Positions 1 through 6,740 of a DNA stretch of 13,569 nucleotides are shown one piece after another (the stretch's first letter is position 1; every line of letters begins with the position of its first letter). A program made the position numbers and the translations under genes. The notes below the pieces were generated by a model. The model saw nothing but the letters and a program-made list of their open reading frames with translations, was not told the origin of the DNA and searched no databases. The stretch comes from an uncultured Mycoplasmatota bacterium (GTDB lineage Bacteria; Bacillota_I; Bacilli_A; RF39; UBA660): the NCBI GenBank assembly GCA_947645535.1, contig CANSDD010000037.1, positions 1 through 13,569 of the forward strand, read 5' to 3'.

Positions 1-5
1 AAAGT

Positions 6-47
6 TGCTGTCTTCGTTTACATTATTCTTTGTAAACTTTTTCAGCA
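6..47. repeat. Inverted repeat over the 3' end of the small membrane protein gene
   Basis: Two nested complementary arms are visible: TGCTG (6-10) with CAGCA (43-47), and GTTTACA (16-22) with TGTAAAC (31-37), separated by a 5x5 internal loop. The stop codon of the minus-strand gene falls in the 8-nt loop. On the minus strand no T-run follows the structure, so it is a poor intrinsic terminator. It may instead protect the mRNA 3' end. Confidence 0.3.
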
Positions 48-379
48 GCCTCTTTTTTTAATTTATTTATTTTTTGAATTACTTTTAAACCCATTGTTCC
101 TACTATTAAAGATGCTCCTATTATAATACCACTTACTCCTTCACCAGGTAGGATAAGCACTAAAGAAGAGATAAGACTGTTACTTGCCAAAAGAGTTGGT
201 AATATAAATAAGAAAAGATAAGAAAGTGCAGAAATACCTAATATTAGTCCTATTTTATATTCAAATTTATTTACTTTTGCCATTCTTGATTTTTCATCAT
301 ATTCATTCATTTTCTCTTGATTGTTCTTTATTTCTTTTTCTAATTCTTCTTTTGTTTTTTGATAATTTTCAAAATTCAT
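23..379 (-). CDS. Small membrane protein with N-terminal coiled coil, unknown function
   Basis: 118 residues. Residues 5-40 are highly charged and Glu/Lys-rich, consistent with a short coiled coil facing the cytoplasm. Residues 43-78 are hydrophobic with a Pro-containing break, a second membrane segment spans about 83-100, and the tail is Lys-rich (KINKLKKEAAEK). I do not recognise a family. The frame is open to an ATG at 394, but GGAGG on the minus strand (388-392) sits 8 nt before the ATG at 379 and overlaps the region of the earlier one, so 379 is the start. An extended -10 lies at 406-414. The gene is divergent from prfA with about 120 bp between the starts. Confidence 0.75.
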   Translation of the reverse strand: MNFENYQKTKEELEKEIKNNQEKMNEYDEKSRMAKVNKFEYKIGLILGISALSYLFLFILPTLLASNSLISSLVLILPGEGVSGIIIGASLIVGTMGLKVIQKINKLKKEAAEKVYKE

Positions 380-405
380 GATAAAAACCTCCATTCAGTA
401 ATATT

Positions 406-414
406 ATTATAGCA
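406..414 (-). promoter_or_regulatory. Extended -10 promoter for the small membrane protein gene
   Basis: On the minus strand this reads TGCTATAAT, a perfect extended -10 (TGN plus TATAAT), about 27 bp upstream of the start codon. No convincing -35 is seen, which is common for extended -10 promoters. It is back to back with the prfA promoter. Confidence 0.55.
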
Positions 415-442
415 TATTTTTAAATAATTACTTTAAATTTAT

Positions 443-471
443 TTGCGAAATAGAATAAAATATAGTATAAT
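443..471 (+). promoter_or_regulatory. Sigma-A-type promoter of the prfA cluster
   Basis: TTGCGA (443-448), a 17-bp spacer, then a perfect TATAAT (466-471), 29 bp before the prfA start. The predicted start of transcription is about 478, giving a short leader that contains the GAGG Shine-Dalgarno (488-491). Confidence 0.7.
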
Positions 472-500
472 TCTTATGTTATAGAAAGAGGCGAAATATT

Positions 501-1559
501 ATGATCGAAAGACTTATGGCAATAGAAGAACGTTATAATACATTATCAAATGAACTAATGAAACCAGAAGTTATTTCCAATATAAAACAAACATTAGCCT
601 TAACACGTGAACAATCTAGTTTAAAAGATGCTTATGAAGCTTATCAATTGTATAAACAACTAATAAGTGATTTAGAAGCAGCCAAAGAAATGAGTAAAGA
701 TCCAGAATTATCCGATTTTGCACATGAAGAACAAACAAGATTAGAAGCAGAATTAGAAGAATTAAATAGTAGACTTGAAATATTATTATTGCCAAAAGAT
801 GAAAATGATGGAAAAAATGTAATTGTTGAAATACGTGGAGCAGCAGGTGGAGATGAAGCAAATATATTTGCTGGAGATTTATATAGGATGTATTTAAAAT
901 ATGCTGAAAAAGTAGGTTGGAAAGTAGAAATATTAAACTCAGAAGATTCAGAAGCAGGAGGATTTTCTCAAATTGAATTTATGGTTAAAGGAGAAAATGT
1001 GTATTCTAAATTAAAGTATGAAAGTGGAGCACACCGAGTACAGAGAGTACCTGAAACAGAAACCCAAGGAAGAGTACATACTTCAACAGCAACTGTGCTT
1101 GTTATGCCAGAAGTAGAAGAAGTAGATTTTGAACTTGATATGAATGAAGTTAGAGTGGATATTACAAGAAGTAGTGGATGTGGAGGACAAGGAGTTAATA
1201 CAACTGATAGTGCAGTAAGACTGACTCATATTCCAACTGGATTAGTTGTTTATTCACAGACAGAGAGAAGTCAAATAAAAAATAAAGAAAAAGCTATTAA
1301 AATCTTATCAGCACGTCTTTATGATTTAAAGTTAAGAGAACAAGAACAAGAAATTGGAGCAGAGAGAAGAAGTAAAATTGGAACTGGAGATCGTTCAGAA
1401 AAAATTAGAACATATAATTATCCACAAAATAGAGTAACAGATCATAGAATTGGATTTACTACAAATTCTTTGGATAGAGTTATGGATGGCGATTTAGAAA
1501 AAATAATAGAAGCTTTGATTACAGAAGATCAAGCTAGAAAGTTAAGAGAGGGAAACTGA
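501..1559 (+). CDS. prfA: Peptide chain release factor 1 (RF1)
   Basis: 352 residues, close to the usual RF1 length of about 360. RF1 recognises UAA and UAG in the ribosomal A site and triggers peptidyl-tRNA hydrolysis. The protein shows an acidic helical N-terminal domain (1-100), the RF core beginning IRGAAGGDEAN (about 111-121), the codon-recognition tripeptide PxT as P184-E185-T186 (RF2 has SPF there), and the catalytic SSGCGGQGVN with GGQ at 228-230. Gln230 is the expected target of PrmC, encoded next. GAGG at 488-491 supports the ATG at 501. The gene ends in TGA, which RF1 itself does not read, so an RF2 must exist elsewhere. Confidence 0.98.
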   Translation: MIERLMAIEERYNTLSNELMKPEVISNIKQTLALTREQSSLKDAYEAYQLYKQLISDLEAAKEMSKDPELSDFAHEEQTRLEAELEELNSRLEILLLPKDENDGKNVIVEIRGAAGGDEANIFAGDLYRMYLKYAEKVGWKVEILNSEDSEAGGFSQIEFMVKGENVYSKLKYESGAHRVQRVPETETQGRVHTSTATVLVMPEVEEVDFELDMNEVRVDITRSSGCGGQGVNTTDSAVRLTHIPTGLVVYSQTERSQIKNKEKAIKILSARLYDLKLREQEQEIGAERRSKIGTGDRSEKIRTYNYPQNRVTDHRIGFTTNSLDRVMDGDLEKIIEALITEDQARKLREGN

Positions 1560-1570
1560 TTCTCTTTTTT
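1544..1570 (+). terminator. Hairpin plus T-run between prfA and prmC (attenuator-like)
   Basis: AAGAGA (1544-1549) can pair with TCTCTT (1561-1566) around an 11-nt loop that contains the prfA stop codon, followed by further T residues. The stem is short and A/G-C/T only, so it could act as a weak terminator or polarity site and would lower prmC expression relative to prfA. The only SD-like bases before prmC (GAGGG, 1548-1552) are partly in this stem. Confidence 0.3.
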
Positions 1571-1573
1571 CAT

Positions 1574-2287
1574 ATGACAGATATAGAATATTTAAAGAAA
1601 TATTATCATGGAGATTTTAGTGTAGCCTTAAATCGTCTGAAAAACGGTGAGCCAGTTCAGTACATTGTTGGAAATGTGGAATTTTATGGATATCCTTTTG
1701 AAGTAAATAAAGATGTATTAATTCCAAGATTTGAAACAGAAGAATTAGTAGAAAAAACAATAGAGAAGTGTAAAAAAAAGTTTGATAAAAAAATTGATAT
1801 TGTAGATATTGGTACAGGAAGTGGATGTATTGCAATTACACTTAAAAAAGAAGTGAATAGTGTAGTAGATGCTGTAGATATATCAAAAAAAGCTTTAGAT
1901 ATAGCAAAAAAGAATGCGAAAATCAATCATGTAGATATCGAATTTATAGAAGGAGATTTAATTATCCCTTTAATAAAAAAATATGATGTGTTGATTAGTA
2001 ATCCACCATATATTGATAGAAATGAAGAAATTATGGAAATTGTAAAAAATAATGAACCAGATATTGCTCTTTATGCAGATCATAATGGACTATATTGCTA
2101 TGAAGAAATACTAAAAAATGCGAATAAAATTATGAAAGCAAATTGTTTACTTGCATTTGAAATAGGAAGTACGCAAGGTGAATATTTGAAAATGTATGCG
2201 AAAAAGTATTTTCCTGAAGCAATCATTACAATAGAAAAAGATTTACAAAATAGAGATAGATTTTTATTTATAGAAAGAGAAAGATAA
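1574..2287 (+). CDS. prmC: Release factor glutamine N5-methyltransferase
   Basis: 237 residues. PrmC transfers a methyl group from S-adenosylmethionine to the GGQ glutamine of RF1 and RF2. Visible features: GEPVQYIVGNVEFYG (25-39), the IPRFETEELVE segment (50-60; family IPRPETE), the SAM-binding DIGTGSGCIAI (78-88), and the family-defining NPPY (143-146) in SNPPYIDR. Adjacency to prfA is the classic arrangement. The protein is about 40 residues shorter than typical PrmC because the N-terminal helical, RF-binding domain is reduced to about 20 residues. No proper SD precedes the ATG at 1574; GAGGG lies about 21 nt upstream inside prfA, so translation may depend on coupling to prfA. No upstream in-frame start gives a better fit. 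Confidence 0.93.
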   Translation: MTDIEYLKKYYHGDFSVALNRLKNGEPVQYIVGNVEFYGYPFEVNKDVLIPRFETEELVEKTIEKCKKKFDKKIDIVDIGTGSGCIAITLKKEVNSVVDAVDISKKALDIAKKNAKINHVDIEFIEGDLIIPLIKKYDVLISNPPYIDRNEEIMEIVKNNEPDIALYADHNGLYCYEEILKNANKIMKANCLLAFEIGSTQGEYLKMYAKKYFPEAIITIEKDLQNRDRFLFIERER

Positions 2288-2313
2288 AAGTGATGTTGAA
2301 AGGAATATGTAGA

Positions 2314-3570
2314 ATGAAAAAAATAGTAGAACAACCATTATATTATTGGGAAGAAAAATCTTATATGCTATTCATACCAAAAAATGAAAATTGTGATTTT
2401 TTTACAAAAGCGATTGAAAGAATAAAAGAAATTCCAGAAGTAAAAGTAATTGAACAACATGTCGATGCAATTAAACAAATTATTTATATCACATTAGAAT
2501 ATAAGGAAGAAGAATATGAAGTTGGACTTTACTCTGGCGGAGTTAATGTTCCTGAATATTATTTAGATAAAAGCTTTCTTTTTAAAGAAGACGAAAAGAA
2601 AGAAATATTATCAGCTAAATATGCATTAACTATTTTTATGAAATTTGGTGAAAATGCCAAGGAATCATTTCAGTTACAATTAAAATTAGGTTTTGCTATT
2701 GTTTCTGATGTGATAGGAATTCTTGATGAAAGTGCTGAAAGAGTATTTCCAGTAAAATGGGCTTATATGGTAGCCAATTCAAAAGTATTGCCATCTTCAA
2801 ACAGTTTATTTACAGTTCAAGCTGTTATGGGAGATAAGAATAATGTTTGGCTACATACTCATGGACTTTGTAGGTGTGGTCTTCCAGAATTAGAAATTTT
2901 AGAATCAAATGTTTCAAGTTATCAAAACCATTATAATTTAATTTCAACTTATGCAATGTATTTATTAGATAGAAACGAAAAAGAAGATCCAAATAAATCA
3001 AGTGCATATATTGGATGTCTTATTAACGGTTATCCAGTAGTAGTGACTTGCAAACCTTGGACAGAGGGACTCTTTGAATATAAGAAATTAAAACTAGGTG
3101 GATTAAAAGATAGAGAAAATGGTCATAACAGTAAAACTAGTATTGTTTTTCTATATCAATGTGAAGAAGATGAAAAAAATGACGTTTTAAGTAAAGTATC
3201 AATTTATGATAACTTATGGGGAGAAAATCCATTATTCTTCTTTAGTGATGCAGAAACTGCTAGAATGAAAGAACTTGCTATGGAGCGTTTTCATTATGTA
3301 AAAGAACAATTTCAAAATAAAGAGAATACAATTTTAATCAAGATTGGTTTACCTTTAAAAGAAAAAGGTAAATTTGAACATATTTGGTTTGAACTAATAG
3401 AAATGAAAGATGATAAATTCAAAGCAAAATTAACACAAGAACCTTATGATGTTCCTAACATACATGAAGGGGATGAAGCTTGGTTTACAGTAGATGATGT
3501 AACAAGTTGGACAATTTATACGAAAAATATAGCTATAGATCCTAATCTTGTATATCTTTTAGAAGAATAG
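2314..3570 (+). CDS. DUF4026 protein with C-terminal DUF2314-like domain
   Basis: 418 residues, soluble, no signal peptide or membrane segment. The N-terminal two thirds resemble the DUF4026 family, including the Cys/His-rich centre WLHTHGLCRCGLPELEIL. The last about 55 residues (350-405: HIWFELIEMKDDKFKAKL, then VPNIHEGD and FTVDDVTSW) have the shape of DUF2314, a small beta domain of unknown function. Function is unknown. The frame opens at a GTG (2290) and ATG (2293) right after prmC, but AAAGGA (2299-2304) is spaced 9 nt before the ATG at 2314, so I choose that. It is probably cotranscribed with prfA and prmC. Confidence 0.8.
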   Translation: MKKIVEQPLYYWEEKSYMLFIPKNENCDFFTKAIERIKEIPEVKVIEQHVDAIKQIIYITLEYKEEEYEVGLYSGGVNVPEYYLDKSFLFKEDEKKEILSAKYALTIFMKFGENAKESFQLQLKLGFAIVSDVIGILDESAERVFPVKWAYMVANSKVLPSSNSLFTVQAVMGDKNNVWLHTHGLCRCGLPELEILESNVSSYQNHYNLISTYAMYLLDRNEKEDPNKSSAYIGCLINGYPVVVTCKPWTEGLFEYKKLKLGGLKDRENGHNSKTSIVFLYQCEEDEKNDVLSKVSIYDNLWGENPLFFFSDAETARMKELAMERFHYVKEQFQNKENTILIKIGLPLKEKGKFEHIWFELIEMKDDKFKAKLTQEPYDVPNIHEGDEAWFTVDDVTSWTIYTKNIAIDPNLVYLLEE

Positions 3571-3572
3571 TT
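3557..3572. repeat. 16-bp direct repeat, left copy (3' end of the DUF4026 gene)
   Basis: TTTTAGAAGAATAGTT covers the last codons and stop of the DUF4026 gene and recurs exactly at 4424-4439. With a 1-bp slip the similarity continues a few bases on each side (TATA-C before). The two copies bracket an 850-bp patch. A 16-bp match can arise by chance in DNA this A+T-rich. Confidence 0.4.
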
Positions 3573-3622
3573 TAGTCTTTGATTAAAATATTTTAAAAGA
3601 TATATGCAAAATTTTAGTGATG

Positions 3623-3649
3623 TTTTACTACTAATTTACTACTTTTAAA
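3623..3649. repeat. 27-bp imperfect direct repeat, left copy
   Basis: Matches 4265-4291 at 25 of 27 positions (T/C at position 10, A/G at position 25). Each copy is itself a near tandem of TTTACTAC spaced by 3 bases. The next about 30 bp after each copy also look related, with small gaps. The copies bracket the deoxyribosyltransferase-like gene and the palindromic element. Confidence 0.6.
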
Positions 3650-3703
3650 TACAAGACAAAATAAAAAAAATATGATATATTTTTTTATAAGGAGGCGATT
3701 TTG

Positions 3704-4084
3704 ATGAGAATATATTTTGGACATTCCAAAACTTTTGATTACGAAAACGAATACTATAAACCTATTGAGCAAAATAAACGATTACAATTTGAAACATTAA
3801 TTTTTCCACATAAAAATGGTGAAAATAAAAAACATACAAGAGATTTTTATACTAATTTAGATTTATTTATTGCAGAAGTATCTTACCGTGCTACAGGTTT
3901 AGGAATTGAACTTGGTTGGGCAAGTGATGATAATATTCCTATTTATTGTTTTTATAAAAAAGGTACTACCCCAAACTCGTCTTTAAAAAGCGTTTCAAAT
4001 CATATTATAGAATATGATTCTTTAGAGCAATTATCTAATAATATAGAAAAGATTGTAATTGAATTAAGTAAATTGCAAAAGTGA
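3704..4084 (+). CDS. Small nucleoside 2-deoxyribosyltransferase-like protein
   Basis: 126 residues, soluble. It begins with a beta strand (MRIYFGHS) and carries DLFIAEVSYRATGLGIELGWA (53-73) followed by NIPIYCFYKKG. This matches the core of the deoxyribosyltransferase/DNPH1 (Rcl) superfamily, where a Glu in the GxxxExG-like segment (here Glu69) contacts the ribose and D/E in the preceding loop (Glu58) takes part in glycosidic bond cleavage. It is likely a nucleotide or nucleoside N-glycosidase or transferase, but the substrate is unknown. AAGGAGG (3689-3695) is 8 nt from the ATG at 3704; a TTG at 3701 is less well spaced. The gene stands alone between direct repeats, so it may be an acquired cassette. 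Confidence 0.65.
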   Translation: MRIYFGHSKTFDYENEYYKPIEQNKRLQFETLIFPHKNGENKKHTRDFYTNLDLFIAEVSYRATGLGIELGWASDDNIPIYCFYKKGTTPNSSLKSVSNHIIEYDSLEQLSNNIEKIVIELSKLQK

Positions 4085-4134
4085 CATATTATTTAAACAA
4101 TATTGCTACATGCTTTATGCTACATAATAAGGGT

Positions 4135-4228
4135 AATACTATACCTTATTATGGCGAAGACTTTAGTGGCTACGCCACTAGTCTCGCCTATAAGACTACA
4201 CTTCGTTACTATGACATTGTATGGTATT
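4135..4228. repeat. 94-bp imperfect palindrome (MITE/REP-like or structured RNA)
   Basis: The core is GGCGA, GAC, TAGTGGC on the left (4153-4170) and GCCACTA, GTC, TCGCC on the right (4174-4188), with a TAC loop and only two small left-side bulges: 15 bp of mostly G-C pairs. It is extended by CTTAT/ATAAG-type pairing (4145-4151 with 4189-4194) and by 4135-4144 with 4219-4228 (10 bp, one G-T). A 24-nt stretch on the right arm (4195-4218) is unpaired. It is clearly more GC-rich than its surroundings, which suggests an inserted palindromic element. No transposase is present here. Confidence 0.55.
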
Positions 4229-4264
4229 TTTTATATTTTAAATTAGTACATAAAAAAATTATAA

Positions 4265-4291
4265 TTTTACTACCAATTTACTACTTTTGAA
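4265..4291. repeat. 27-bp imperfect direct repeat, right copy
   Basis: Right-hand partner of 3623-3649 (25/27 identical). Copy-to-copy distance is 642 bp, enclosing the 3704-4084 gene and the palindromic element. Confidence 0.6.
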
Positions 4292-4414
4292 AGTAAAAAT
4301 ATAAGAAATTATAAAAATATATGTGAATTTCTTTCAAAAATAAAAATGCCATAAATGCTTATAAATAAAGGTTATAACGACATTTAAGAATTTATAAAAA
4401 GATAGTTAAAAAAT

Positions 4415-4444
4415 TATATAACTTTTTAGAAGAATAGTTATATA
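4415..4444. promoter_or_regulatory. 8-bp inverted repeat upstream of the CYTH-like gene
   Basis: TATATAAC (4415-4422) and GTTATATA (4437-4444) are perfect inverted arms separated by 14 bp, ending 8 bp before the GAGGAG Shine-Dalgarno of the next gene. It could be a repressor operator or an RNA hairpin near the ribosome site, or just A+T-rich coincidence. Confidence 0.25.
4424..4439. repeat. 16-bp direct repeat, right copy
   Basis: Exact copy of 3557-3572, the 3' end of the DUF4026 gene. Here it lies in non-coding DNA 25 bp before the CYTH-like start codon. It marks the right boundary of the accessory-looking patch. Confidence 0.4.
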
Positions 4445-4463
4445 TATTATTTGAGGAGTTTTT

Positions 4464-4928
4464 ATGAGAAAATTAACAAAAAGATTTATTATTGCTTCTT
4501 TAGAAGATTTAAACTTAAGTAATCCAATAAGATATGAAAGATATTATATCAATGATCAATTGAGGGTTCAAAAAAAAGGAGAAAAGTATCAAAAAGAAAT
4601 ATTGGATGATGAAAATAATATTGTAGAAAAAAATAATATATCTGAAAACGAATTTTTAAATTTAAAAGAAAAAGCATATTCATCTATTATTAGAGATAGC
4701 TATTTATTTTTAAAAGATAGTAGAATTTCAATTAAAAAGTATTTAGGGAAATATTTAGGGTTATATAGAGTAGAAGTGACTTTTTCATCACAAAAGGAGG
4801 AAAATAGTTTTATTAAGGAAAAGTGGATGGGAAAAGAAATAACAAATTCTCCATTAGCTTTTGATAAATATTTAAGTAAATTATCAGAAGATGAATTTAG
4901 AAAAGAATTGAAAAAGTATTTAAAGTAG
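4464..4928 (+). CDS. CYTH-like (triphosphate tunnel) protein, probably degenerate
   Basis: 154 residues. The order of elements follows the CYTH/TTM fold: an N-terminal strand KLTKRFII (position of the family's EIERKFLV), YINDQLRVQKKGEKYQKEI (28-46; family LR..g..y..T.K), RISIKKYLGKYLGLYRVEVTFSS (87-109; family IDvy.G.l.gL...EvEF.s) and WMGKEIT (121-127; family W.g.EVT). TTM proteins bind triphosphates inside a beta tunnel with metal held by the N-terminal ExExK. Here that motif reads K3-x-T5-x-R7, so the metal-binding acids are missing; Glu104 is kept but the second acid is T106. Catalysis may be lost. GAGGAG (4453-4458) supports the ATG. The assignment is by pattern only. Confidence 0.6.
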   Translation: MRKLTKRFIIASLEDLNLSNPIRYERYYINDQLRVQKKGEKYQKEILDDENNIVEKNNISENEFLNLKEKAYSSIIRDSYLFLKDSRISIKKYLGKYLGLYRVEVTFSSQKEENSFIKEKWMGKEITNSPLAFDKYLSKLSEDEFRKELKKYLK

Positions 4929-5051
4929 TTTTATAAATTGTAATAATTAAAAAATTTGATTCAAATACTTTACATTTTAATCTTTTTCTTTTGTAAACTT
5001 TATAGATTTTCTATTTCTTTTTTGATAAAATGAAAATAGGAGATGATAGAA

Positions 5052-6071
5052 ATGATTAAATTTATACAATATGGATGCGGAAAAATGAGTAGTTATACAG
5101 TAGAGTATGCTACTGAATGTGGTATGGAATTAGTAGGGGCAGTAGATATTAATCCAAGTTTAATTGGAACAGATTTTTATGGTGTAAAAGTTACAAATGC
5201 AAATGAATTTGAACAATTATTAAAAGATACAAAACCAAATATTGTGATTGTTGAAACAATGAGTTTATTAAGTGATTTAGAAGATGTGCTTATAACTTGT
5301 GCAGCAAATGGAGTAAATGCAATTACAACTTGTGAAGAAGCATTTTATCCAGTAGTATCAAATCCAACTTTAACAAAGAAAATTGATGAATTAGCAAAAG
5401 CTAACAATTGTACAATTACTGGTAGTGGATATCAAGATGCATTTTGGGGAAATTTGATTACAACAATTGCAGGAGCTACTCACGGAATTACAAAAATAAA
5501 AGGTTCTTCTTCTTATAATGTAGAAGATTACGGAATCGCTTTAGCAGAGGTTCATGGCGCAGGTCTTTCTTTAGAAGAATTTGATTTAAAAATAGCGAGT
5601 GCTGATAAAATAAGTAAAGAAGAAAGACAAAAATTAATTGAATCTGGAAGTTATACACCATCATATATGTGGAATGTTGTTCCTTGGCTTGCTGATAAAA
5701 TGCATTTACACTTAATAGATATGACACAAAAGTGTGTACCACTTACTCATAGTGCTGATATTGAATCATCAACGCTTGGAATGACTGTAAAAGCAGGAAC
5801 AGCAACAGGAATGTCAGCAATTGTAACAGGGGTTACAGAAGAAGGAATTATAGTAGAAGCAGAATGTATTGGAAAAGTATATGCACCAGGAGAAGTAGAT
5901 ACAAATGATTGGACAATTATTGGAGATTCTAGTACAAGATTTGTTGTAAGTGAGCCAGATACAGTGAGACTTACATGTGCAACGATTGTAAATAGAATTC
6001 CAGATGTAATTGAATGTGCACCAGGATTTGTACCAACTTCAAGAATGGGTGAATTAAAATATTTAAAATAA
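5052..6071 (+). CDS. 2,4-diaminopentanoate dehydrogenase-like / DapB-N family oxidoreductase
   Basis: 339 residues. A Rossmann NAD(P)-binding domain opens the protein (IQYGCGKM, 5-12; ELVGAVDINP, 26-35), like the N-terminal domain of dihydrodipicolinate reductase. The rest (ITGSGYQDAFWGNLITTIAG, about 122-141, and the C-terminal beta-rich half) resembles the 2,4-diaminopentanoate dehydrogenase C-terminal domain. In anaerobes that enzyme oxidatively deaminates 2,4-diaminopentanoate in ornithine fermentation. None of the other ornithine-pathway genes is next to it, so the true substrate is uncertain. AGGAG (5038-5042) is 9 nt from the ATG at 5052 and overlaps the alternative ATG at 5043, so I use 5052. 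It is monocistronic with a clear terminator. Confidence 0.75.
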   Translation: MIKFIQYGCGKMSSYTVEYATECGMELVGAVDINPSLIGTDFYGVKVTNANEFEQLLKDTKPNIVIVETMSLLSDLEDVLITCAANGVNAITTCEEAFYPVVSNPTLTKKIDELAKANNCTITGSGYQDAFWGNLITTIAGATHGITKIKGSSSYNVEDYGIALAEVHGAGLSLEEFDLKIASADKISKEERQKLIESGSYTPSYMWNVVPWLADKMHLHLIDMTQKCVPLTHSADIESSTLGMTVKAGTATGMSAIVTGVTEEGIIVEAECIGKVYAPGEVDTNDWTIIGDSSTRFVVSEPDTVRLTCATIVNRIPDVIECAPGFVPTSRMGELKYLK

Positions 6072-6079
6072 GTGAAATT

Positions 6080-6104
6080 AGTCATATTGAAGAATATGGC
6101 TTTT
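6080..6104 (+). terminator. Rho-independent terminator of the dehydrogenase gene
   Basis: AGTCATATT (6080-6088) pairs with AATATGGCT (6093-6101), 9 bp with one G-T, around a GAAG loop, followed by TTTT. It starts 9 bp after the stop codon. Confidence 0.8.
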
Positions 6105-6545
6105 CTGTGTGTTTCTGAGTTTGATAGAAAGCCAAAATAGTATTGTTAGACACATAGATAGTATGTCTATAAAATATTGTGAAAAATATATATCTATTAA
6201 AATAATTGCTATTGTGACGAAAAATATATAGTGTAATGGAGATACATTGAATAGTGTAGAGGTAGATACTCTCTATAGATATTACAACAATATTTTAGAG
6301 AAGAGAAATCTCTATGAATAGAATTGATAAAGAAAGGTATATAAATGCAATATATAGTAATGTTATGATTAGTATATGATAAAATTCTTAAACAAAGAAG
6401 ATTAACTAAAAGTACTTAACATAACAAAAATCAAATGTATTTTCTTGTTTATTATATAAAGCTTTTATAAAAAGAATGAATAAGTGATAACATTTTTATC
6501 TATATAGATATATCTATTTTTTAAATTTTATGATACACTATCTTT
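6105..6545. other. 440-bp gene-free stretch upstream of the retron
   Basis: No open frame longer than about 20 codons with a plausible start. It holds two imperfect copies of TATTGTGA(CG)AAAAATATATA (6175-6193 and 6210-6230), a hairpin TAGAGA/TCTCTA (6296-6301 with 6309-6314), a 21-codon frame at 6314-6379, and AAAAGTACTT (6408-6417), which resembles the retron a1 region. The ATCTATATAGAT palindrome is at 6498-6509. It could be a decayed gene or the leader of the retron transcript. Confidence 0.4.
6529..6539 (+). promoter_or_regulatory. Possible promoter -10 of the retron
   Basis: TATGAT (6529-6534) and the overlapping extended form TGATACACT (6531-6539) lie so that transcription would begin at about 6541-6546, exactly where the retron a1 arm starts. 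No good -35 is visible. Confidence 0.4.
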
Positions 6546-6718
6546 AGTAAAAAGTACTTTAGCCATTACTAGAATTTTTTTATCTAGATGTTTGATGATT
6601 CATCAAATAATATATTAAGTTATCATTAAGATTCAATATGTCATCGTAACTTCTCTACACTTCATGTAGTAAAGTACGCTTCCATATGTGAATATCATTT
6701 TGTATAGTGCTTTTTACT
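6546..6718 (+). ncRNA. Retron non-coding RNA (msr-msd)
   Basis: Primer and template RNA for msDNA synthesis by the downstream RT. The ends pair: a1 AGTAAAAAGTACT (6546-6558) with a2 AGTGCTTTTTACT (6706-6718), 13 bp with one G-U. Straight after a1 comes TTTAGCC, which contains the conserved UAGC whose G (6562) is the expected 2'-OH branch point. The msr part has hairpins CTAGA/TCTAG (6569-6573, 6583-6587) and TTTGATG-ATT-CATCAAA (6591-6607, 7 bp, 3-nt loop). The msd part folds into one long hairpin, about 6631-6693: TTCA/TGAA, ATATG/CATAT, CGT/ACG, ACTT/AAGT, CTAC/GTAG with a 7-nt loop. Total 173 nt, ending 22 nt before the RT start codon. All of this was found by eye; no covariance search was run. 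Confidence 0.85.
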
Positions 6719-6740
6719 TTATTAGATATGTAGGTGAAAT

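Larger units (their letters stand above)
4085..4463. other. Gene-free stretch with palindrome and repeat copies
   Basis: About 380 bp. It holds the 94-bp palindromic element (4135-4228), the right copies of the 27-bp (4265-4291) and 16-bp (4424-4439) repeats, and an inverted repeat just before the next gene. A GTG-started open frame (4081-4290) runs straight through the palindrome, has no SD and no recognisable protein character, and is not accepted as a gene. I see no tRNA or known ncRNA. Confidence 0.5.

Noticed and set aside
4081..4290. Open frame of 69 codons starting with GTG just after the deoxyribosyltransferase-like gene
   Set aside because: No SD, and it reads through both arms of the 94-bp palindrome and into the 27-bp repeat. 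The product looks like translated non-coding DNA.
5747..6085. Minus-strand open frame of 112 codons over the dehydrogenase gene
   Set aside because: Shadow of a clearly recognisable gene, and it runs into that gene's terminator.
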